This document shows, in pieces, positions 56,671-64,000 of a DNA stretch of 64,000 bases (its first letter is position 1; each line of letters starts with the position of its first letter). Origin of the DNA: Asterias amurensis. Taxonomy: Eukaryota; Echinodermata; Asteroidea; Forcipulatida; Asteriidae. The stretch is from positions 18,479,332 to 18,543,331 of the forward strand of contig NC_092649.1 of assembly GCF_032118995.1 (NCBI RefSeq), given 5' to 3'. The translations under genes and the position numbers were made by a program. The notes under the pieces are model-generated. The model had not been told where the DNA came from. It saw only the letters and a program-made list of their open reading frames with translations, and made no database searches.

Positions 56671-57514
56671 TATCGTCTTGAATGGACTTGGTGACCAATC
56701 CAAACATAGTTTTAGAGCCAAAATTTAAAGGGTCTGTATACATATAGTTTGAGAAAATTTAAGCAGCTCATGAACAGTTTGAAAATCAGGAGGATAACAA
56801 CAAGCTTTGAGGGACTGGACAGAAAGTGCCTTTAGAAACTTGAAAGGTTGATACAAAAAGTATACTTAATGAATTTCTTGAGGGTCGTGTTCATTGCTGT
56901 TGCTGTTCAATCTCTACCGTCTTGGAAGCAAGGTAGTCCGCTTGAGTATACCGACCCTCTTCAAGAGCCTCCTTGATCTGAAGTAGTTGAAAAATAATCA
57001 AATCAAGCATTTATTAAATAAGTGTCATCCATTTAGTTAATGAGAGCAATAATGTTTAAGACAGTTATGCTAACATGTTGAAATACAAGACCAACATATA
57101 CAACATCATTTGCAAAGAATGGAGCATTAATGGTAAAGTGTCTTTGGAAAAAATTGCCATTTAATATAACTTAAGCGATACAACTCCAACTTTGAAAGGT
57201 TTTGAGAAAGTGCACAAAATTGCTTTTGAAAAGATTAGAGAAGCAAAACACAACCTTGGAATTGTTATGATAGTTTGAGAATGACTACCTCAGAAATTAT
57301 TTGCACAGTAGAATATAAAGTTGGCTTGGCTTGAATAGAGAACACACGTTGGGTTGTAAAAGTAACATCAGAAATATGCAATGGTAAAAAAAAATACCCT
57401 CAGAAGCATGGCAACATAATGATTTACAAACTCGGTCGGTAGATCTCTATTGAATGATTTTTAGTTCTGAGAAGAACTGGTGGGCTCAATATTTCAGACA
57501 GTGTACTCTGTCCA

Positions 57515-57777
57515 TCAGGAGACTGCTGGACTCCAACTCTTGCTTATATGGGCGAGTGGTAGCTGAAGACGCGTATTGAAGCAGGAAGGGCATGGTGAGA
57601 AGTCTATGGTTCTAAATAAATTGACTTCGGGTATAGAAGACCCTAAGTCTGGGGAGACTGGTGATGAAGAAACTAGGTTCCTAGTCAAATGGACTTCGGG
57701 TATAAGTGACCCTAGGTCTGAGGGGGGACTGGTGTATTGCTTTGGACAATGAGTTGGTTCTTCAGTCGGTGAATAAT
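57515..57777 (-). other. Module B, best open copy
   Basis: After a TTTTCCAG-type acceptor on the minus strand, the frame reads DYSPTEEPTHCPKQYTSPPS, then two related segments (SDLGSLIPEVHLTRNLVSSS and SPDLGSSIPEVNLFRT), then a stop: 87 codons, open throughout. The phase fits a join to the open frame of module A. The internal duplication is seen directly; protein status is inference. No family recognised. Confidence 0.4.
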
Positions 57778-58272
57778 CTGGAAAAAAAGACACAGCATTA
57801 ATTATTTCATCAAAGTAATCTAGCAAGGCATTGCATGGCTGTAATTAAACAATAATTACAGCCATACAATGTCAACATGAAATGGTATTGAGAGATTGTA
57901 CAAGGTTGCTAGGAAAATGACTTGAGCAGTTCAACATGAGCTAGGTTTAGTTTTAAAGATGTCACAAAACTGGACAACAGAAGTTATGACAAAATATTAA
58001 AGGCACCACAACATCGAGCGATAAAAAACAAATTTCAGGGTACCTAAAGTCATTTTGTTGGCAAGTTTTTGAAGGGCTGGACAACACATTGTTAATTTCA
58101 AGGGATCGCACAATCATAAGGTTGTAAACTTGTAGCGGGTTGAAAATGTATTCAGCTCAACAAGTTTTCAGGGAATCGAAATTCTGCTTGTCAGAGATGG
58201 CACAGTTGTGGCTTCGGAATAATTGAAGTTTAATAAAACTGTAATAAAATCACATGGTAAAAAAATATATAC

Positions 58273-58380
58273 CTTCATTGCTGTCATGACAATCTATCTC
58301 ACCGATGGTCCAGATTAACATGCTTTCAACATCTGTGCTAGCAGCAGCCAACCCTGTCTAAGGACAGCCATCATGGCAAT
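58273..58380 (-). repeat. Module A, right-arm copy
   Basis: CATCTAG acceptor-like border on the minus strand, ATTGCCATGATGGCTGTCC, GGTTGGCTGCTGCTAGCACA, then GTATAT after GAAG. Shorter than 127 nt because of internal deletions. Confidence 0.7.
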
Positions 58381-58755
58381 CTAGATGAAATCAAAGTATA
58401 CATGACAATATAAATCACGTAATAAAAATCACAAGAATGCCATTTTGAAAAGCACTTGACAAACGATTTTCAATAAACTTAAAGACAGCCCAACATCTTA
58501 GTTTTTGAGGAACAACACAACGTGAGCTTGGAGCTTTTTTAATGTTACAACCAACTTGGTGACCAATCCAAACAAAGTCAAGCCAAACGTTAAAGGTCTG
58601 CAAAAATATGGTTTGAGAAAATTTAAGAGGAATTTGAGCAAAAAAATCAGCTTATGAACAGTTTGATATTTGAAAATCAGTAGGATGACAAATGTCTAGG
58701 GACCAGACAGAATGTGCTTTCGGAAAATTGAAGGGTTGATAGAAAAAGCATACTT

Positions 58756-58928
58756 AACGATTTCTTTGAGGGCAGTACGAAGCATCCAACCGGTGTTCAT
58801 GATGGTTTGAGGCAGTTGTCTTGATGGGGACTCTAGACATTGTTTTCTGCTCTCATATTTCTGTTGAATCTCTAAAGTCTTGAAAGCAAGGTGGTCAGTC
58901 TGCTTGAATGTTCTTTTAATTCCATGAT
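58756..58928 (-). repeat. Module C, right-arm copy with open frame
   Basis: Reads HGIKRTFKQTDHLAFKTLEI, then further on TIMNTGWMLRTALKEI in the same frame. In most other copies these two parts lie in different frames. Confidence 0.6.
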
Positions 58929-59869
58929 CTGAAGTAGGAGAAATAATAGATTCTAGCATTTATAAAGTGTCATCCATTTAATTACTGAGATCCATAATAT
59001 TTTTTTGACAGTAATGCTAAGTTGTTGAAAGGAGACTAGGTTCCTAATCGAATTGACTTTGGGTATAAATGACCCTCGGTCTGAGGGGCACTGCTTGGGA
59101 CAATGGGTTGGCTCTTCAATAGGTAAATAATCTGAAGAAGAAAAAGAAGACACAAAACATCAATCATTTCATAAAAAGTCATCTAGCAAGACATTACATG
59201 ACTGTACTTAAACAATAATTACAGCCATACAATGTCATCATGAAATGGTATTGAGAGATTATACAAGGTTGCTTTGAAAATGACTTGAGCAGTTCAACAT
59301 GAACTAGGTATGGCTACAGGTATAGTTTAAAGATATGCCTTAAAACTGGACAACAGGAGTTTTTTTACGAAATACCAAGGCACCACTACATCAAGTGAGT
59401 TACCATAAGTCATTTGGTTGGTGACTTTTTTAAAGGCTGGACAACACATTGATAATTTCCAGAGATCGTACAATCATTGGATCGTGAACTTGTAGCAAGT
59501 TGAAAATTTATTCAGCTACCAAGTTATGGGCGACACAACTTTCTGCTTATCATTCTACACATCGGTGTATGGGTAAAAAAAAAAAAATCTTTATCCCCGA
59601 TGCAAATTTAACACCTCTTATATTCTTCTTATCAGTGATGGCAGCACAGCTGAGGCTTGGGAACAGTAGAAGTGTATTAAAAGTGTAAATATATCACAAA
59701 GTTAAATAAATGTACATATACCTTCAATGATGTCGAAACCTTCAGTGATGTTCCTTTGTTCCTGGTTGACATGCTTTCATCATCTATGGTAGCAGAAGCC
59801 AACCCCGTCTAAGGACAGCCAGCATGGCAATCTAGATGAAATCCAAAAAAGCCACAAACATAAATACCT

Positions 59870-60395
59870 TAGACAGTGTCTCTATTTCTATTGGTGGAGA
59901 GCGCTTCCTGTGGGTGTGTATAAACCTTTGTTTATGGCCGGTAAAAAGTGTTAATTCATGGGCGGGACACGCGATCTTGCACCTGTTCTTTTAAGACAGT
60001 TTCTTCATTCCTATTGGTCGAGAGCAACGGCTGAAACAGTTGTGCCACATCACGCAATACGCGCGACGCGCACAGCATTCCCTTATAAGGAGTTGTTTAC
60101 CCGAGGGCGGCGAAGGGCTTTACCATTTCATAGCTGGAGGGGTGTTGTGTTGAAAGAAATCATTTAACAAGTATAATTTTTGCATTTATTTCAATTTTTG
60201 ACCAAGAAGTTATGATGTTTTTGACCAAAAAGGTATTTATGAATGGGAATTAAAGTGTGTTGAATCGGTTTTCAAACTAGTGGTTTAACCCGCCGAGGCC
60301 TGGTTCTTTAAAATTTACCCCGACTTCGTAAAATTATCAAGAACCAGGCCTCGTTGGGATTAGACCACTAGTTGAAAATCTCTTCACCACACATT
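59870..60395. mobile_element. Insertion in the right arm with terminal hairpin
   Basis: GC-richer block absent from the other units. It contains CTATTGGTGGAGAGCGC and the related CTATTGGTCGAGAGCAAC, and a hairpin at 60269-60378 (TTTTCAAACTAGTGG ... GAGGCCTGGTTCTT and complement). The outer ends were not resolved. Confidence 0.5.
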
Positions 60396-61083
60396 GATTC
60401 CCTAATTTAAAAAAACACTTGACCAACGATTTTCGATAAACTTTAAGACAACCCAACATCTTAGTTTTTGAGGAACACGAGCTTGGAGCTTTCCATTTCA
60501 CAACCAACTTGGTGACCAATCCAGACAGAGTCAAGCCTAGTGTTAAAGGGTCTGTATACATTTCGCTTGAGAAAATTCAAGAGAATTAAGCAAAGTAGCA
60601 GCTCATGAACAGCTTGGTGTTGGAAAATAAGAAGGATGAAAAGTTTTGACGGACTAGACAGAATGTGCTTAAGGAAAATTAAAGAGTTAACACAAAAAGT
60701 ATACTTAATGAGTTCTTCAAGGGCAATACGAAGCATCCAACCAGTGTAATGATGATGTTTTGAGGTTGTTGTCTTGATGGGGACTCTAGACGTCATGTTC
60801 ATCACTGCTGTTCTGATTTGACAGTTTCCAATAAATCTCTACCGTCTTGAAAGCCAGGTGGTCTGCTTGAGTGTTCTGACACTCTTCATGAGCCTCCTTG
60901 GTCTGAAGTAATTGGACAATAATAAAATCAAGCTTTTATAAAGGGTCATCAATATAGTTACCGAGGGCCATAATGTTAAAGACAGCTATGCTAAGTTGTT
61001 GAAATACAAGACCCATATACAACAACATCATTTGCCTAACATGCAAGAAACACAACGGCAAACCCTTCTCTCCAAGGTTAATT

Positions 61084-61253
61084 GGCGGCAAACATTTTTC
61101 TGCGGTGGGTTTTGTTCCTCATATATTCCTCACAAATCCGTCATTTTCGTGAAATAATGCAGCTCCCAACGTTAAAAAATTATTTCATGAAAATGACGGA
61201 TTTGTGAAGAATATATGACGATCAAAACCCACTGCAGAAAAATATATGCTGCC
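61084..61253. mobile_element. MITE with GGCGGCAAACATTTTTCTGC ends
   Basis: Arms of ~70 bp: left contains GTGGGTTTTGTTCC and CAAATCCGTCATTTTCGTGA; right is their complement ending GCAGAAAAATATATGCTGCC. It lies in the spacer upstream of a C module. Confidence 0.8.
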
Positions 61254-61559
61254 ATGGAGTGTGAATCTGTTGAAATTAGTGGCTTGTTGCAGGTAAGATT
61301 TGAGTTATGAAGCTGTGAAAATTTTCCGCCCAAGAAATGTACCCTGATGTCCAGGGCATCACTGTAGTACAATACGAAAGTGTAAGGGCTACAACACAAC
61401 ATGAGCTTTCTATGTTACAATGAATTTGGTGACCAATCCAAACAAGGCTAAGTCAAAAGTGAAAGGGTCTGTATACATTTGGTTTGAGAAAGTTTAAGCA
61501 ACTCATGAACAGTTTGATGTTTGAAAATAAGGAGAATGAAAAATTTTAAGGGAACGGAC

Positions 61560-61930
61560 AGAATGTCAGAGATGTCACATAGGAAAAACCGTGTGGGGTC
61601 TGCTCCACTTGGTCTACTGCGAATTGGAGATATTTTACAGCCTGGCAGGATAGTCTGGCACGCAAGTCACCTGGCGGGAACTTGGTCACCTACAGAAAAG
61701 CTACTTCACATCTACCTGACAGAGCTCTTCAGCATTATAAGAACAGAGTCATATATCGTACAGTCCTTATAAAGACAGACAACTCCACAGGAGGTTCCTA
61801 CAGAAATCGCCAAGGGGGTACCCACTCACCTTCCCTCTGCATGCAAACGTGGGAACTCCCAAAGTGGTGCATTCTCCATTGGACCTTACTACCGGTACAC
61901 CTTCCATAATGCATTTGTAGGTATCGGAGG
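61560..61930 (+). other. Non-module insertion with unrecognised open frames
   Basis: The flanking spacer text is broken at GGACAGAATG and resumes near GAAGCATCCAACCAG. Inside, + frames read RNRVGSAPLGLLRIGDILQP and HASHLAGTWSPTEKLLHIYL, and an overlapping frame HLPDRALQHYKNRVIYRTVL. It looks like a captured exon or retro-copied fragment. No family recognised. Confidence 0.35.
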
Positions 61931-64000
61931 TGAGCTATTTTCTGTAAAAGAATGAAGCATCCAACCAGTGTTCTCATGATGGTTTGAGGCGGTTGTCAAA
62001 TAGGGACTCTAGACGTCATGTTCATCACTGTCGTTATCAGTAGACAGTTTTGGTTCAACCTCTATCGTCTTGAAAAAGGTAGTCCGCTTGAGTGTTCTGA
62101 CACTCTTCGAAGGCCACCTTTGATCTGAAGTAGTTGAAAACTAATAAAATCAAGCATTTATAAAGGGTAATCCATTCAGTTACTGAGAGCCATAATGTTT
62201 AAGACAGTTTTGCTAAATTGTTGAAATACAAGACCCATTGCCTAACATGCCAGGAACACCATGGTAAACCCTTCTCTCCAAGATAAATACAATTGGGTTC
62301 TCTCACCAGCATTGCATAACACACAGGACCTTTATGCCCCACTCAAAGGACGGAGCAATAATGGTAAAGTAACATTGCATGAAATTACTTTGGAAATGAT
62401 TTGAGAAAAAGAGTTGTTAAGATACATACAGAATGATTACCTCAGAAATTTTCGGCACAGTAGAATATAAAGTTGGCTTGGCTTTGAGAACACAACATTG
62501 AGTTGGAAAAACAAAATCAGTAATTTGCCTACCCTCTGAAGCTTGCCAAACTCAGTAGGTAGATCTCTATTGAGTGATATCTGGTTCTGAGAAGAACCGG
62601 TGGGCTCTATATTTCAGACAGTATACTCTGTCCGTCAGGAAATTGCTTGACTCCAACTCTTGCTGTAACGGTAGAGTGGTAGCTGAAGATGCCTGTTGGA
62701 GCAGGAAGGGCGTGGTGAGGAGTCTATGGTCCTAAATGAATTGACTTCGGGTATAGAAGACCCTAAGTCTTGGGGAGACTGGTGATTGCTTCGGACAATG
62801 AAGTTGTTCTTGAATCACTGAATATCCAGAAGGAAAAAAAACATGCATTAATCATTTCATGAAAAGTCATCTAAAAAGACATTGCATGGTTGTAATTTAA
62901 CAATAATTACAGCCATACAATGTCAACATGAAATGGTATTGAGAGATTATACAAGGTTGCTTGGAAAATGACTTGAGCAGTTCAACATGAACTAGGTATT
63001 GGTTTCAAAAGAGATTCCACAACACTAGACCACAGGAGTTTTTATGAAATATCTAGGGGCACAACAACATCAAGTTTGAATACAAATTTCAGAGCAACAA
63101 AAGTCATTATTGGTTGGTAAGTTTTTAAAAGGACTGGACAACACATTGATAATTTCCAGAGATGGCACAATCATTGGGTCGTGAACTTGTAGCAAATTGA
63201 AAACTTTAATCAGCTGAGCAAGTTTTTGAGGGATTCAACATTCTGCTTATCAGAGACCGCACAGTTGTGGCTAACAGAAAGAGACAAGTTTAATAATAGT
63301 GTCATACAATCACAATGTTCATAAAATGTACATATACCTTCAACAGTGTCATGGCAATCTATGTTGTAGAACCTTCAGCAATGTTCTTTTGTTCCAGGCC
63401 AATATGCTTTCATCATCTGTGCTAGCAGCAGCCAACCCTGTCTATGTCTAAGGACAGCAAGCATGGCAATCTAGATGAAATTAAAGTATACATGACAATA
63501 TAAACACTTGGTTGCCACATTAAAAAAAAATTGACAAATGATTTTGGGTGCATTTAAATACGACCAACATCTAAGTATTTGACACGAGTATGGAGCTTTC
63601 CAAATCACAACCAACGGTAGACCAATCCAAATTAAAAGTCAAGCCTGTATACAATTAGTTTAGAAAATTTAAAAGAATTTAAGCACACAAGCTTATGAAC
63701 AATGTGCTATTTGAAAATTAGGGACTGGACAGAGTGTGCTTTTGGTAAACTAAAGTATACTCAACGGATTCTTTGAGGGCAGTACGATGCATTCAACCAT
63801 TGTTCTCATGATAGTTTGAGGTAGTTGTCTTGATTTTATCAGTAGACAGTTTCTGTTCAATCTCTACCGTCTTGAAAGCAAGGTGGTCCGCTTGAGTGTT
63901 CTGACCCTCCTGAATAAAATTCAATTTAAGGAAGGATTCCAAGAGAGAACAATTTATTAAATTTGAAACAAATGATGAGTTGCAATTTTGTTGAAACACT

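Larger units (their letters stand above)
56670..64000 (-). repeat. Right arm of the giant palindrome: C-A-B units on the minus strand
   Basis: Reading from 64 kb down: C 63915-63770, A 63470-63338, B 62825-62540, C 62124-61955, (insertion), C 60902-60700, A 59831-59722, B 59131-59030, C 58928-58756, A 58380-58273, B 57777-57515, C 56977-56880. Successive C modules at 60902, 58928 and 56977 give a ~1.95-kb period. The array continues beyond the window. Confidence 0.8.

Noticed and set aside
21500..64000. Assembly artefact (false inverted copy)
   Set aside because: The arms differ at many positions, have different insertions and different higher-order satellite forms, which a hairpin artefact would not produce.

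Overview
The window is animal nuclear DNA: intron-rich, AT-rich and full of short inverted-repeat transposons. The single clear gene, ATRIP, has a deuterostome-like layout. The repeat families (a TTAA-flanked family with AAAGGCAGTGGACACTATTG ends, tRNA-headed SINEs, L2/CR1-like LINE tails) look to me like an echinoderm, most likely a sea star. That assignment is inference and was not searched.

Left third (1-14 kb). A possible 3' end of an upstream EF-hand-like gene (221-513) comes first, then two small inverted-repeat elements, one carrying an internal telomere-type (CCCTAA) tract. The ATRIP gene follows on the + strand. I could build it completely: 13 coding exons from 1933 to 13962, every junction with GT/AG sites and matching phase, giving 1160 residues. 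It has an N-terminal RPA-binding acidic motif, a central coiled coil, a serine/proline-rich linker and a C-terminal helical ATR-binding region. Its introns hold many MITEs, including two ~700-bp foldback elements in opposite orientation on either side of the 89-bp ninth coding exon.

Middle (14-21.5 kb). No gene is recognised. There are SINEs, LINE fragments and several MITE families, some nested. The SINEs and LINEs share a 3' tail, suggesting that the LINE moves the SINE.

Right two thirds (21.5-64 kb). This is one very large, imperfect palindrome. The left arm (+) and right arm (-) are built from diverged tandem units of about 2 kb, each with three exon-like modules (here called C, A and B) that keep splice-site-like borders and, in places, open frames. 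Inside the arms come a conserved block P (42.66-43.03 kb, mirrored at 56.05-56.67 kb), a ~22-bp minisatellite (43.06-43.89 / 55.12-56.04 kb) and two large satellite arrays (43.90-50.79 and 50.80-55.11 kb). The arrays appear to descend from one ~31-bp monomer and run in opposite orientations, meeting near 50.80 kb. Both carry an ATGCAAAT octamer in nearly every unit, and unit lengths of 31/32 bp and 63 bp match three and six helical turns. The right arm runs off the window end.

Function: ATRIP is the obligate partner of the ATR checkpoint kinase. Nothing in the palindrome can be given a function from sequence alone. The long reading frames in the satellite arrays follow from the repeat unit being a multiple of three and are not called as genes.
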